Source of the DNA: Agrypnia vestita
Taxonomy: Eukaryota; Arthropoda; Insecta; Trichoptera; Phryganeidae
DNA length: 64,000 nt
Direction: 5' to 3'
Assembly (NCBI GenBank): GCA_016648135.1
Contig: JADDOH010002332.1
Location: 1 to 64,000, forward strand
Shown: positions 53,940-64,000 of the stretch, one piece after another
How positions within the stretch are numbered: the stretch's first letter is position 1
How the letters are laid out: each line of letters opens with the position of its first letter
Program-made: the position numbers and the translations under genes
The notes under the pieces: model-generated
What the model was told of the DNA's origin: nothing
What the model saw: the letters and a program-made list of their open reading frames with translations, nothing else
Database searches by the model: none

Positions 53940-54255
53940 TAATTACCTTTTCATGAATGGCATCAAAGTGGAACGGATCGGCGCCATTTTGCTTCAGCCC
54001 GCCGCGGCCACCTTTTGTTTCCCCCCTACCCCCCTCTCCGGCCCGGGAAATTTAATTAGCGCGCATAATGTGACGTAATTTATAGCGACAATCGTTCGTG
54101 CATTTCTCCGCCGTAATTACAGATCTATTTTCCGTTATTTAGTCGCGGAGCAGGAGCCGCGACAATTTCCCGCCGTCATCAAACAATGGCCGCCAGCTGG
54201 ACGCCATATTGTTTTCTCCGCCGGCCGCCGTTCCCAGTGGGGATCCGCAACATTG
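53940..54255. promoter_or_regulatory. Candidate conserved regulatory block
   Basis: A sharply GC-rich island, free of repeats, interspersed with homeodomain-type words: TTTAATTAG (54049-54058), CGTAATTAC (54113-54121) and TGACGTAATTTA (54071-54082, also CRE-like), plus repeated GCCGCC/GGCCGCC words. It has no open frame of note and stops exactly where repeat A begins at 54273. It looks like a developmental enhancer or another conserved noncoding element, but that is inferred from composition and motifs. Confidence 0.35.
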
Positions 54256-54272
54256 AACTAATCCAAAAAAAA

Positions 54273-54907
54273 GTAACCCATAAAAACCAAGTTTTTACTA
54301 TACTCCCTTTCTTTGTAAAATATAACAATAATTAAAGACGAATTAAAACATATAACATAACACCAAACTTACAGGAATTTAATATATTTCTAAAATGTCA
54401 GATGTTTTAAGATGTCAAGATTTTGATAGATTCAATTATCATCAATATCGTACCTTATGAATTTCCAGCGTCAAATGATTTAGTCAGAATCAGATTTGAG
54501 TAATGTAGAATTCTTCAAAACTCTCCAAAGAAATAAATTATTATTTGAATTTTTCCCAAAAAAGCAATTTTGCTGTCATCTGTGAACCAATTGTTTTGTA
54601 AATTTTCTAAATTCGTAGTGATGTACCTATTATACCGACGGAGTAATTCAAATTTAGAAAATATTCCGTGACCTTAAATTTTTCTAATGATTCCAATTTG
54701 AAAAAACCAATAAAATTTCTAATCCGAAATTATACTATATTATTAATTTTTTTTAACGAAAATTTGATAGATCTTCTTGATCGTGTCCACGAGTCTGCTT
54801 GCCAAGTTTTAGCTCGATTGGATCACGAGAGAAGGGTCAAAAATTGATCCAAAGTTTTTGTTGACGGCAAGCAAGCAGACGCCACGAGTTAATATAAAGG
54901 GATTAAA
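54273..54907 (+). repeat. Repeat A, near full-length copy
   Basis: It starts gtaacccataaaaaccaag after an A-run and ends gccacgagttaatataaagg then gattaaaaaa. Its length and content match 34172-34811 closely; this copy also keeps the 3' end, so it is the best full-length reference in the window. Confidence 0.9.
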
Positions 54908-54934
54908 AAATCTTAAGATTTATTAATTACTAAT

Positions 54935-55475
54935 TAAATATACGCCTGGAAGATATCAATTATGAATATCTCCTTAGTTATTTACAACTATTAAACTTGT
55001 CTGTGAGACGTACTGTGACAGACCTAATATTTCTTTATAGGATCATAAAAAACATGATTGATTGCCCCCAGATTGTTAGTTTGATCGACTCATATGCCCC
55101 ATTGAGGTCATCAAGACACAGTGCATTATTCTATTATAGTGGAAATGTCAGAACTAATGCATTATAGCAAACTCTGTGATTCCCAGATTAAACTCATTAG
55201 GGAATGAACATGCAGAGGCGGCTGACATTTTTGCTGATAATATAACTGTGTATAGGACAAAGCTGATACAATTTGTTACATCTCAATGAAATGGAAATGG
55301 ATAATAAATTTTTCTGTATTATTATTTTACCTTTTAACTATTATTATTTTATTATTATTTGTACCTTTAACTGTATTATTATTTTATCTGTCTTATGTTA
55401 TTTTTTTAAATTTATATTCTGTATATTTGTAAAAGCCTATAAGGGCGTTAAATAACTAACTAAATAATAAATATA
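54935..55475 (+). pseudogene. LINE ORF2 C-terminus and 3' UTR (jockey/CR1-like)
   Basis: The frame reads LEDINYEYLLSYLQLLNLSV, RRTVTDLIFLYRIIKNMIDC, PQIVSLIDSYAPLRSSRHSA, LFYYSGNVRTNAL, stop. This is the pattern R--D--FLY-ii-n-ID-P---s-I-----P-R--R of jockey/CR1-type LINE C-termini. Broken continuation (RLNSLGNEHAEAADIF) follows. The 3' UTR ends with gcctataagggcgttaaata and actaactaaataataa. Confidence 0.8.
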
Positions 55476-56302
55476 TCTACGTCGAGAGCGGGTGAAACAC
55501 TCTAAATCATTAATCACTTGTCAGACCTTTGGGACAAGGGAAAATTTGTAACAAATCGGTCCAGTTAATAATCATAACGAGTTCCATTATGTCGGTAATT
55601 TTTCGACTTCATAACAAGAAGAGTAAAACAGAGTATCCAATGAATAACGGAAATACTATAAAGAAGATATTTAAGATACTCTATTAAACATCGCTTTAGT
55701 AAAATTATTTATATCATTGAGTATCATTGAATATAATTCACCTGTGTGGTGATTATGGTGTTATGATAATCATACAAAAAACATTGAACGTTTCCGATAT
55801 AAATTTTTGGATGAATGTCTTGAGTGCATCATAAGATCTAGTAGGAAATTTTTTTCTCTTTTACTAGTGAATGAAATATGACATAACAAGTGTAATACGT
55901 CCACTGGGTTCGCTGGCGGCGGATATCGGTATGACAAAGTGCTCTTCGCGCGACTGAGCGAGGTGGGGCAGTGTTGTAGGCGCGCACTTTGTTTACTTTC
56001 CTTTGTGCTCTTACTGCTGATGGAAAATAATACATTTTCTTCATTAAATAAATACACTGCTCCAATTATAAACTCTGTCGGGGTACAGCTGTTTAATAGG
56101 CCCTCCATTAGTAAATGTTTTTACACTAGAATTACATTTAGATATAATTGTTATTTGAACAATATATTTTTCTAAAAGATTTTTATCTATTTATAAACGC
56201 GTTTACAAAAAATAAGAGAAGTATACATCAAATGAGCGAATACTTTAAACAAAATATCTATAAATTGTTACATTCTAAATGCCCAAGAAATACAAACAAA
56301 AA
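55476..56302. other. No gene recognised
   Basis: The minus frame 55770-56108 (112 codons) and the overlapping 55838-56065 and 55939-56175 (plus) have no recognisable domain or splice context. The part 55900-56000 is GC-richer. Confidence 0.4.
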
Positions 56303-56537
56303 AAAGTAACCCATAAAAACCAAGTTTTTACAATACTCTCTTACTCATTTTCGGGTTTCGTGTCCACCATATGCGTTTGAATCTCCATACGACTTACTAA
56401 GTTGTATGAAAAAACCATTGAAAATTTGAAAATTTCCAATATTATACTAAAATTAAAATGGTTAAAAATCGACCCAAAGTTTTTTCGTCAGGCAAGCAAG
56501 CAAGCAGACGCCACGAGTTAAAAGAAAGGGAGTAAAA
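56303..56537 (+). repeat. Repeat A, short subfamily copy
   Basis: It starts gtaacccataaaaaccaag, shares tttcgggtttcgtgtccacc with 42297-42602, and ends gccacgagttaaaagaaagg then gagtaaaa. It is 235 bp, with the centre deleted. Confidence 0.85.
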
Positions 56538-56577
56538 CTATATATAAAGTAGAAATCAAATACATAGCAATAGCGCA

Positions 56578-56850
56578 ATAACTAACTAACTAATAAACTA
56601 ACCATCACGCCGTTTCTCCGCAGGGGTAGGCAGAGAGGATAGAACATCATATTTTTTCTACCTTGGCACACCACTTTTGCTTCGGCTTCATTCATACATC
56701 TTCTCATGCAAGCTCTATGGTTGTTGAGGCTTTTAACAGGGCCATCCTCCAATTTTTGTAGTATTTGATCATGCCAGGTCTTTCACGGACGCCCTCTATT
56801 CCTGTAGCCTTCAACACTCGCCTCATATATTTTCTTAACCATTCTTTTTT
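56578..56850 (-). pseudogene. LINE-A 3' end
   Basis: Reading minus: ACMRRCMNEAEAKVVCQ-like text, then a block decoding to LSAYPCGETA (ctctgcctacccctgcgg), and a GTTAGTTAGTTAG tail (on plus aactaactaactaa at 56579). It matches the end of the 39640-40322 copy. Confidence 0.75.
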
Positions 56851-56852
56851 TT

Positions 56853-57030
56853 TTAAATAGGGGTTCGAACACGGAATACGTGTCACATTAATTTTCTTAC
56901 TATTTTAAAACTAAGCTAAACGCTTGTGCTATGAGAATAGGACTAACTTGCTAGTCTGGAGTGAGGTTCGAACCCGCGACATTTGGATCACGAGGCGAGT
57001 GTCCTAACCACAAGACCAATAAGAACCAAC
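56853..57030 (-). mobile_element. tRNA-derived SINE, copy 3
   Basis: On plus: gaacacggaatacgtgtcac, aagctaaacgcttgtgctat, aacttgctagtctggagtga, then the inverted B box aggttcgaacccgcgac, and gtgtcctaaccacaagacca. The A and B boxes are intact. It begins 3 bp from the 5' edge of the LINE-A fragment, so it may have inserted into LINE-A or have helped truncate it. Confidence 0.85.
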
Positions 57031-58029
57031 AAGAAAGATTTTGACTTTCTTTGACATTTTTCGTTGAATTTAATAAATATTAAGCCTTCTCATATGCTTA
57101 GTTCACGTAAAATTTGTATGCATATAAGTATAAATCTGTTTTTTCTTATTATCATTTATTTTTTTAAAATATGTACTCTTATATAGATACGCATTAAATA
57201 TTTATACTGTATATTTAATAGCCCAAAAATGCATTCATTATAAATAAATGAACATTTTCTATTTTCTCTTCTGATTCTAAAAATCAAATCATAGGAAAAA
57301 ATAACCCGCGGAGTATTACTTTGAACACCCATTGTTTTTACCCAAAGAGCATGCGTGCGGCATTTTCATCAAACATGTTTTCCTTTTAAACAAGAGATAT
57401 TTTACCTGGCTCTGCGTTTCCTGGAACAAGGGTATATTAAGGATCCCCCTACTCAGGTCATATCTAAGAAAATATTCAACATGCGCAGTAAAGCGTGCTA
57501 ATGGAAATATAATAACAGTTACGGGCGCAAACACCGTAAAATGTTGAGACATTTTGTGCTTCTTGTGCGTGGATGCGCGGGCCGTCAGATGGCGTGTGAG
57601 CGAGACGACCGTCAGTCTAAGCTTGCTCGGGTTGAGAACCAGTATATTGTGCATCTGTGAAAATTGCACCTAGTTATAATGAAAAAATTCCTGAATCACA
57701 TCAGAATAAAAATATGATCTTGTATCCCTAAAACGAGAATATTATACCCAAAAATTTCCAGAAATTCTGACATCTGATTGGAAATCGTGTTTCTTAATTT
57801 CCAGGCTCCTGATTTATTTTTGTAGGAATATTTTCGTAAATATGGGAGCAAGAATTTATCAAAAAGCCTCCGTCTGTTATTGAGCTCAATAATAATAAAC
57901 CAGGTAATCTAATACGATTCTGAGTCTGAGGTGAGAACGAATCATTAACATTAGATATAATTATGAGTGTAGTAATTCTTTCACAAATTTATTGCGTTCT
58001 CTTTTACTATGCTCGTTTTGAGATAGTCT
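57031..58029. other. No gene recognised
   Basis: The minus frame 57316-57669 (117 codons) has no domain; its plus complement 57332-57547 is equally open. It may be low-copy sequence. Confidence 0.4.
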
Positions 58030-58035
58030 GAAATT

Positions 58036-58071
<36 letters not shown>

Positions 58072-58100
58072 ATATATACATATATATATCACAATTTCAC
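58030..58100. repeat. Long AT palindrome
   Basis: Arms gaaattgtgatatatatat and atatatatatcacaatttc enclose a TA-rich core, giving a ~70-nt near-perfect hairpin or cruciform. The non-AT part of the arms (gaaattgtga/tcacaatttc) shows this is not just a microsatellite. Confidence 0.8.
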
Positions 58101-58194
58101 TTCACATATATTTATATATATATAAATATAAACTGTAGATACATAATTATGAAAACAAATTTTATTGACGAATTCAAAAAATATTATAATTGTG

Positions 58195-58370
58195 TTCTAT
58201 AACGCCACTCTGGGACAGGCGTAGCCTAGTAGAGTGGCATAATCCACAAATCTAACAAAAAAAAAGTGTAATCTTATCTTATATTTATATTGTTAAATTA
58301 TTATTAAGTACCTATATATTGTAAACAAGGATTTTTTGAAATAAATAAATAAAATAAAATATATATATGT
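58195..58370 (+). mobile_element. LINE 3'-UTR fragment (jockey/CR1-like)
   Basis: The text ataacgccactctgggacag, gcgtagcctagtagagtggc, then taaacaaggattttttgaaa and an AATAAATAAATAAA tail has the look of an insect LINE 3' UTR with a stem-loop and polyadenylation words. No ORF part is retained. Confidence 0.5.
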
Positions 58371-58684
58371 GAAGAGTGATTCTTTATTTGTCTTCCGCTC
58401 CTATAAAAAATGTTATCAAATAAGACTATATTCTACAGACTAGAGATTTAACATTGAAAAGATTGGAAAATAAAACTTTCTAAAAACCATATCTACCTAC
58501 GCCAAATAAATATATAATTCGGTCCATCAGTCAGGTTTGTACAGTGTTTCCTCCCCTCGTGCGAAATGGATTAAGCTTGGAAGTATTTGCTTATCGGGGT
58601 AGCGCGAGAATCACCCCCTGAAAAGAAACAGGCAACATTGACGTCCCAGAATTTGTAAGGCTACGAGAAATAATTTGTCGGTTT
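58371..58684. other. No gene seen
   Basis: No exon, RNA gene or transposon end is recognised here. Confidence 0.5.
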
Positions 58685-58999
58685 TCAAGGTTTGCCATTG
58701 TTAGTAAACGCCATTTTATTATACAGCCTGCGACTCAATTTGTCGGTCAACAAAAGATTTACTATTTGAAAATCAAAGTAACGACTTGGCGGAATTAAAT
58801 TGGAAAGCTGTTGGGAATGAAAAGCACCGAACGCTCCCGTCACTCTGCAATATAATTCTTCCCTAATCAATTTGTCAAAAATCAAATTGTGAAAAAAATA
58901 TTTTTCAAGTACAATTTTATTTAAATTAAATTTATCAATAAAGCTCACATTCTTATTAATAATATTAATATTTAAAGCATTAACTTTGTGGTTAGACAT
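58685..58999 (-). pseudogene. PLE family-1 ORF, N-terminal fragment
   Basis: A 104-codon frame beginning MSNHKVNALNINIINKNVSF, then IDKFNLNKIVLEKYFFHNLI. The same start (MSN-K-NALNI-NIN---FI-K) occurs in the plus-strand frame at 61483 and, truncated, at 11155 (minus), 19934 and 47391. In each case it lies just inside the family-1 terminal palindrome, so it is the N-terminus of the PLE polyprotein. No known domain occurs in this part. The reverse transcriptase would follow but is missing. Confidence 0.65.
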
Positions 59000-59095
59000 T
59001 ATAATAGGGAGTTAGTTAAATTAGTATAAAACACTACCAGTAGTGGTAGTGGTTTATACTAATCTAACTAACTCTCTGTTATAAAGCTCACTTTA
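59000..59095. mobile_element. PLE family-1 terminal palindrome, ribozyme deleted
   Basis: Arms gagttagttaaattagtata, aaacactacca and tagtggtagtggtttatact, aatctaactaact are inverted around cagtagtgg. The hammerhead-like part present in the other copies is missing, leaving only the outer arms next to the ORF start. Confidence 0.7.
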
Positions 59096-59112
59096 TTACG
59101 ACACTGTTCTCA

Positions 59113-59698
59113 CTTTTTACTTCCTTTCTTTTAACTCGTGGCGTCTGCTTGCTTGCCGGCTCGCCGGGTGAAAAAACTTTGGATCAATTTTTAACCCTTT
59201 TCCCGTGATCCAATCGAGTTGAAACTTGGCAAGTAGACTCGTGGTGACGATCAAAAAGATCTATCAAATTTTCGTTAAAAAAATTAATAATTATAGTATA
59301 ATTTCGGATTTTTAGAAATTTTATTGGTTGTTTCAAATTGGAATCATTAGAAAAGATTGATTACTTACATAGCGGCCCGAATTTGAATTACTCCATCAGT
59401 ATTCATAATAGGTACTTCACTACGAATGTCGAAAATCTAAATTGACTGACAAATTTTTTTAGAATTTAATCTTCAAAGCATGATGTGTCTTATCAAACTC
59501 AAAACATCTGACATTTTAGAAATATATTAAATTCCTGTAAGTTTAGTGTTATGTTATATGTCTATTATTCGATGTTCGTGTTATGTTATATGTCTACTAT
59601 TCGTGTTATGTTATATGTCTACTATTCGTCTTTACTTGTTGTTATATTTTACAAAGAAAGGGAATATAATAAAAACTTGGTTTTTATGGGTTACTTTT
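59113..59698 (-). repeat. Repeat A, minus orientation
   Basis: On minus it starts at gtaacccataaaaaccaag (59698) and ends at gccacgagttaaaagaaagg then aagtaaaaa (59113). It is near full length. The segment 59540-59625 contains four copies of a tgttatatgtctactattcg unit, a private expansion. The plus-strand frames 59546-59923 and 59551-59766 run through it and are chance. Confidence 0.88.
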
Positions 59699-60029
59699 TT
59701 TGGGGTAATTTATTTATTTATTTCAACTTTAAAAAAAAAGTTTTATATTCGAGAGGAAAAAAATAAAAATACTTTTGGAGGCTTAAGTAAGTTGTATGAT
59801 TATGATGTTAGGAAGACTGATTTTAAAGTATATGAGATGAGAAAGTTGTCTCCGAAGACGCTGGTGTATAAGCGAGCAGTAAAGGTAAATCTAACAAAAC
59901 AACCAGCACGTAGAATGATTTGAAGTTAATTTTTTAAAGCTTAGATGAAATATAAATTATAAATGTAAAAACAAATGCTGCTGTTAAGAGTGGATCCTGC
60001 CAAAAAAAGCCAGGCGCGCATTGTCCGCA
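59699..60029. other. No gene recognised
   Basis: The tail of the 59546-59923 frame is Lys-rich, without a known motif. Confidence 0.4.
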
Positions 60030-60240
60030 AGAAAAAGTATTCAAAATTTGGGTGAGATCGGTCAAACGGTACAGCTTGAATGGGTAATAAATATAAGCAT
60101 GGATGCAGATATAAGCATGGAAAATATATCGGTGGGAAGGGGTAGGGAGAAGGAGAATGGGAAATATTGTCTATGTTACTCGCCGGGTCCTAAAGAATAC
60201 GTATGCAAAATTTAGGTCAGATAAATAAAACGATATTGAT
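60030..60240 (-). mobile_element. Helitron H2 fragment
   Basis: On minus the text gcaaattttgcatacgtatt, ctttaggacccggcgagtaa, catagacaatatttcccatt, then ccgtttgaccgatctcaccc repeats the internal units of 38348-39181. Neither terminus is present. Confidence 0.75.
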
Positions 60241-60899
60241 TTGCATAGTTGCGATGGGAGGTATCACCATACTACTTATAAATATATCTATATCTAATAA
60301 ATTTTACTAATAGTACGAAATAATTTAATAATAAATGGTAAAATTGAATTTAAATTTTATTAAAACCACATTTTTCTGAAAGTTACAAATAGTGTTGAAC
60401 GTAAAACAAATGTTTGTCGACGCGGAACAAAGGAGTGGAAATTTTTGTTTTTCGGTTGAAAATATTTCAGGCGGAATGAAAATTCGTAACGTACGTTTGG
60501 GTGTGCGGTTCGCTCGCATTCAAACCGCTTTTAATGATCGAGAATTTGAGTTTTTTTCCGCAAATCAGCTGATGTTGTGTTATGAAACAAACGGATATTC
60601 ATTTGGGGTTGGTCCCGATAATTTATATTGCGTATTAGTTTCTTAGACTTCTTTATTTATTTATACATACGAATTATAATAGATTTAAATATACAGATAG
60701 TCCTTAAGGCTTATAACATAGAGTATATTTTTTAAAATAGTCTCAATAGAGTGGTCAATTCTTCTAGATAAGTTACCTTATCCAGTGTTTAAACATTAAA
60801 CCAGTAAACTCATAATAACATTGTAAAAATACTTATAATAAAATACTAACAATAAAGATAAAAATTATATGTTAGACAACTTAGGAAACCACCAATTAA
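60241..60899. other. No gene recognised
   Basis: The plus frame 60392-60646 (84 codons, with FCFSVENISGGMKIRNVRLG) is of mixed composition but matches nothing I know; the minus frame 60325-60519 is its shadow. The rest is AT-rich. Confidence 0.35.
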
Positions 60900-61095
60900 C
60901 ATGTAGCTCGTGTCCATCACATTATATTGGAAGGATCTCGCAATTTCAACACAAGAATTAAAGAACATATGAGGTGTCTAACAACAATTTTTCTGAATTT
61001 TCAAACCTTCTCATAGAAAATAATCATTAATTTGACATAAAAACTGGGGTAAAAATATTAAATTCCAATAATTAATATCTTTAATTAAATAATTT
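60900..61095 (+). pseudogene. PLE GIY-YIG endonuclease remnant
   Basis: The plus strand reads LTCSSCPSHYIGRISQF, then after a frameshift NFNTRIKEHMRCL, and after another FSEFSNLLIENNH and FDIKTGVKILNSNN. The C--C---YIG-t-R-F--R-KEH...H-ENNH layout is that of the PLE GIY-YIG domain. At least two frameshifts and stops are present. The PLE terminal repeat follows at 61190. Confidence 0.8.
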
Positions 61096-61189
61096 AGAAT
61101 TTTTTTACTCTAGGAAAGCTGCAAATGATAAAACAACTCTAATAAATAACCAAATCAATTTACCATACATCCCTTTGTTCAATTTAACT

Positions 61190-61482
61190 TTTACAAAATG
61201 TTTGGTAACACCTACTTTATATCCCACCCCCCATCACTTATGAACTTCCCCCTGACTCCAGAATTCGTTCTGTAGGCAATTTAGTGCATGTTTGTCCTTG
61301 ATAAGATTAACACGCGTGTGATAAATTAATATTGATGAATGTTCAACAATACTATGGTTGTGGTGTATAAATTTGTGAACGTAGTATTGTAGCTTTGATC
61401 CATACGAAGAGATGGGTACGTCTCGAAATCGGTAGATCTAAAATCTGGTAGTGGTTTATACTAATTTAACATTCTGTTTTAA
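61190..61482 (+). mobile_element. PLE family-1 3' region and terminal repeat
   Basis: This follows the family order: gtaacacctactttatatcc, ctgtaggcaatttagtgc, ccttgataagattaac, then the hammerhead-like region at 61398-61440 (gatc, catacgaagagatgggtacg, tctcgaaatcggta, gatc), then gtagtggtttatactaattt. The CTGACGA core is mutated to CATACGA and GAAACCGGT to GAAATCGGT, but the flanking GATC words could still pair. Confidence 0.7.
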
Positions 61483-61700
61483 TGTCTAACCACAAATTTA
61501 ATGCTTTAAATATTAAAAATATTAATATTGGCTTTATTGAAAAGATAATTTTATGCCAACGGTGTTTAAGTATGATTACGATACCACGATAATTAAACTG
61601 ATTTTCTACTATTTGCAAGCGTTCTTCTGGCACAAGTCTATTTATTGTGAAATGGCAAACCAAACTCGGCATCAGCTGCCAGCTGTCAAATTGGCTGTCC
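61483..61700 (+). pseudogene. PLE family-1 ORF start, second copy following the terminal repeat
   Basis: The plus strand reads MSNHKFNALNIKNINIGFIE, KIILCQRCLSM, then shifts frame to YDYDTTIIKLIFYYLQAF and CEMANQTRHQL. It is homologous to 58685-58999. A tail (60900-61482) followed directly by an ORF start is the tandem arrangement described for Penelope-like elements. The minus frame 61466-61702 is a shadow. Confidence 0.6.
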
Positions 61701-63299
61701 AATTCTAAAAAAAACTTAAAAAAACACCCTAGGTATATTTAACTCTACTGGCGTACAATTATCTTTCCAACAAAGCTGACTGATTATGGAAGGAGGTCCG
61801 CGTCCGGTAACGAATACGGATTTCCTTAAGAGTGATAGGAATTTGTTCGTTTTCAGAGTCTGAATTCGTGTGTGGGTCTCGCGATGGAAGATCCTTAGAG
61901 GAGCTTTCATGATTCTCCTACATCTTTGATATGAATCATTTTATATATGTTGAATATGTTATTTAAAAACGTTGATTCATCATTTATAGTATTTACGATT
62001 TGAATGTATGTTTGTTATGTAATGATAAGTATATATATTCGTCAGCAGCGCAATGAGTAAACCACTTAAACATTAAAACAATGCTCATCTGAATGGCGAA
62101 AGTGTAGTGCCGAAAATGGCGAAAGTGTAATGCGGGAGCTTTCACTAATAGAACAGCCCCGGATCACTTCACTTTCCAATAAAACCAATATCGATTTTTA
62201 TGTATTTTTTTTCTTTTGAATGTTCTATATCTCTAAAAAAAACACCCTGTATTAATAAGCCTAATAATCTAATATTAGCTAACCAAACCTAACTAACCTA
62301 ACACTAAAATACAAAACCTTCCTGTTTTCTTTTTGTGTCTCTCTTCTATGGTTTGCTTAACACTTCCCTTCCGGAACGGGGTTACAACTTAACTAATTTT
62401 TTAAACTATTTAATAATTATTTATTAATGATTTTAGCTGGTGTATCCTCATAAATATCCCAATACAACAAACAAAATATCCCAATACAACAACCAAATAC
62501 AACACCCACAAAAGTGTATAGGCAGTCAAAAGTAGAAAAAAAAATTCTCCCTAGACAATCGTAAATATTCTATACAATACGCTTACTTCATTCTGCTTGC
62601 ACGGCTTCTGTCAGTCGGACGCTTGTGAGTCATGAAATGTCAAAATACTACGGCTTCTTGTAAAATTATCAAAAATTTAGTAGAATCTTGTTCGCATTGT
62701 ATAAGAAATGTAATTAAAAATATTAAAGAACATTTTCAAATCATTATACTTCATTAAAATGTAAATTTGACTTGGGTTACTTTGTTACATCTTCCGGCAT
62801 CCGAAGGTTAAACTTACATCAAGATATCCGAGGATAAAATGTCACAAAATTCAAAATGTTAGATAAAAATTTCGATGCTTTAAAGTGTACAACTTTAAAC
62901 TCTCAACTTTATCGAAATATTCGCTCTTGAAAAAATTCAAGTACTTATTTACGGCTAATGCCATACATCATCCATCCATAGATCCGAACCAATATAAAAT
63001 TTTCCTCAAACTATGTACCTATAATACCAATGTACAATATTTTGAAAATTCACCTGGCACATTTTGTCAAAATATGTGTAAACGTTTTATGATGACATTC
63101 TGGCACATATGACCGAGTATTTATAAATAAACAGCCATATATCTACAAATTGCTACAATTATCTTTTAATAGATGGCAGTAATTCAGAGTAAATGACTGC
63201 CATCTATTATTGACACGTTATAACATTATACATCATATTAATTACAAATCCTGCCTTTAATAGAATAGAACATCACATTGATTTGCGGTTCCACGACAA
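61701..63299. other. No gene recognised
   Basis: Frames 61716-61910 (minus) and 62885-63112 (plus) have no motif. A ccaaacctaactaacctaac stretch at 62284-62303 resembles a decayed CCTAA (insect telomere-type) repeat but is too short to call. A small palindrome (agatggcagtaattc...gactgccatct) lies at 63171-63207. Confidence 0.45.
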
Positions 63300-63417
63300 C
63301 AGATCCATGGAAAAAAGTCAAACATTGAATGAGGCGAGAGTTGCGTGTCAGACAGACAGAAGAGTGTGGCGCTCTATCCTCTCTGCCTACCCCCACGTAA
63401 CGGTTAGTAAGTAAGTA
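63300..63417 (+). pseudogene. LINE-A 3' end
   Basis: aatgaggcgagagttgcgtg, cagaagagtgtggcgctcta, tcctctctgcctacccccac, then a gttagtaagtaag tail. It matches the end of LINE-A; only the last ~120 bp is present. Confidence 0.75.
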
Positions 63418-63911
63418 TACACTAGATGACATTAAAATTGAAATAACGGTTAAAACTACGCTTGAGAGCGCTAGTAAGAATTATGTATTTTCGCAAAGCG
63501 TAAACTAAGAGTGTGAAATGTTAGGTATAGGTCGACCACAATCAAAAGACCATTCCCTAGCTTTGTCCGGTAAGAAGAAAGCGGGGGAAAGTTGCCTGGC
63601 AGTTCACAAAGGATACTTACTTACTAGAAAAATTTATTTTGTGTTCATTTTTTGCATCGTAACAACACACATATTTTTTGCGCACATTCTTTTGAATGCG
63701 GTCTAGCTGCAGTAAGTTTCTTATGATTGTTTAAGTGCGTCTTTGGTTGTTTTTTGAATTGTGATAAGCTTTCAGTTTGTCTCAGTTTATTTGGTAGTTT
63801 GTATCATTGTTTCTTTGACAGCGATTTCACGATTTATTTTGAATACACATTTTGTTGATACCCATAAAACGTGGTACGTCAAACCAAAATTTTGGAAGCG
63901 TTCCTTATACA
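63418..63911. other. No gene seen; short repeat
   Basis: The stretch 63525-63590 (tataggtcgaccacaatcaa, aagaccattccctag) recurs at 18471-18530. The rest shows nothing recognisable. Confidence 0.5.
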
Positions 63912-64000
63912 TCTATACCTATAAAACTCAATGTCTGACAGGTAAAATTCCCTCCCTCCCCTTTTACCCCTTCCCATCACTGATATATTTCCAGTGCAAA
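63912..64000 (+). mobile_element. Helitron H2, 5' end running off the window
   Basis: It starts TCTATACCTATAAAACTCAA after an A, identical to the start of 38348-39181, then continues with the pyrimidine-rich tccctccccttttacccctt block. The 3' end is beyond 64000. Confidence 0.85.

Noticed and set aside
55770..56108. 112-codon open frame on minus
   Set aside because: No motif and overlapping open frames on both strands; considered chance.
57316..57669. 117-codon open frame on minus
   Set aside because: No recognisable domain, and the opposite strand is equally open; no splice context.
59546..59923. 125-codon plus-strand frame
   Set aside because: It runs through a minus-strand repeat-A copy with an internal 20-bp tandem expansion; it is a chance frame.
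62284..62303. Telomere-like CCTAA repeats
   Set aside because: Only three or four imperfect units (similar at 29258-29272); too short to call an interstitial telomere.

Overview
This is a eukaryotic, AT-rich and transposon-packed stretch of an insect genome. It carries Penelope-like retroelements (PLEs), Helitrons with CTAG ends inserted between A and T, several insect-type LINE tails, a mariner, hAT MITEs and a tRNA-derived SINE. A moth, butterfly or other large-genome insect is plausible, but the order cannot be fixed from the sequence. There are no operons and no bacterial genes. Nearly every open reading frame is chance or transposon debris.

Host genes: one convincing coding exon lies at 11603-11737 on the minus strand. 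It is 135 bp, phase 0, and encodes half of a PDZ domain closest to Patj/MUPP1. A GC-rich block at 51056-51364, also minus, ends in a good splice donor just after an ATG-GTG in the same phase. It could be an upstream first exon of the same gene, which would make most of the window one intron of about 39 kb. One tRNA-like Pol III gene lies at 31384-31462 (minus). A GC-rich block at 53940-54255, with homeodomain- and CRE-like sites, may be regulatory.

Layout: 1-11 kb holds a hAT MITE remnant, Helitron H1, a 148-bp minisatellite and PLE ends. 11-13 kb holds a PLE fragment, a perfect hairpin, the PDZ exon, a LINE tail and two long PLE palindromes. 13-24 kb holds LINE 3' ends of five or more types and a PLE palindrome split by a retroposon. 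24.3-25.2 kb is an internally deleted mariner. 25-33.7 kb holds a hAT MITE with 8-bp target duplications, the tRNA, and a PLE tail with a GIY-YIG endonuclease. 34-39.2 kb holds repeat A, a nine-unit 306-bp satellite and Helitron H2. 39.6-43 kb holds LINE-A copies, one split by two tandem repeat-A insertions. 43-47 kb is nearly empty. 47-48.6 kb is a PLE cluster. 49-64 kb holds a second hAT MITE, a second Helitron H1, SINEs, LINEs, repeat A, PLE ends and the start of another Helitron H2.

The most striking signal is a set of hammerhead-ribozyme-like motifs in the PLE terminal repeats: CTGANGA, one extra base, stem II, GAAA, a short palindromic helix III, and a helix I that pairs across the motif. 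Several copies keep every core base. Most are arranged as inverted pairs that form long palindromes. Hammerheads in PLE terminal repeats are already known; these copies, their shared extra core base and their paired arrangement deserve a closer look.
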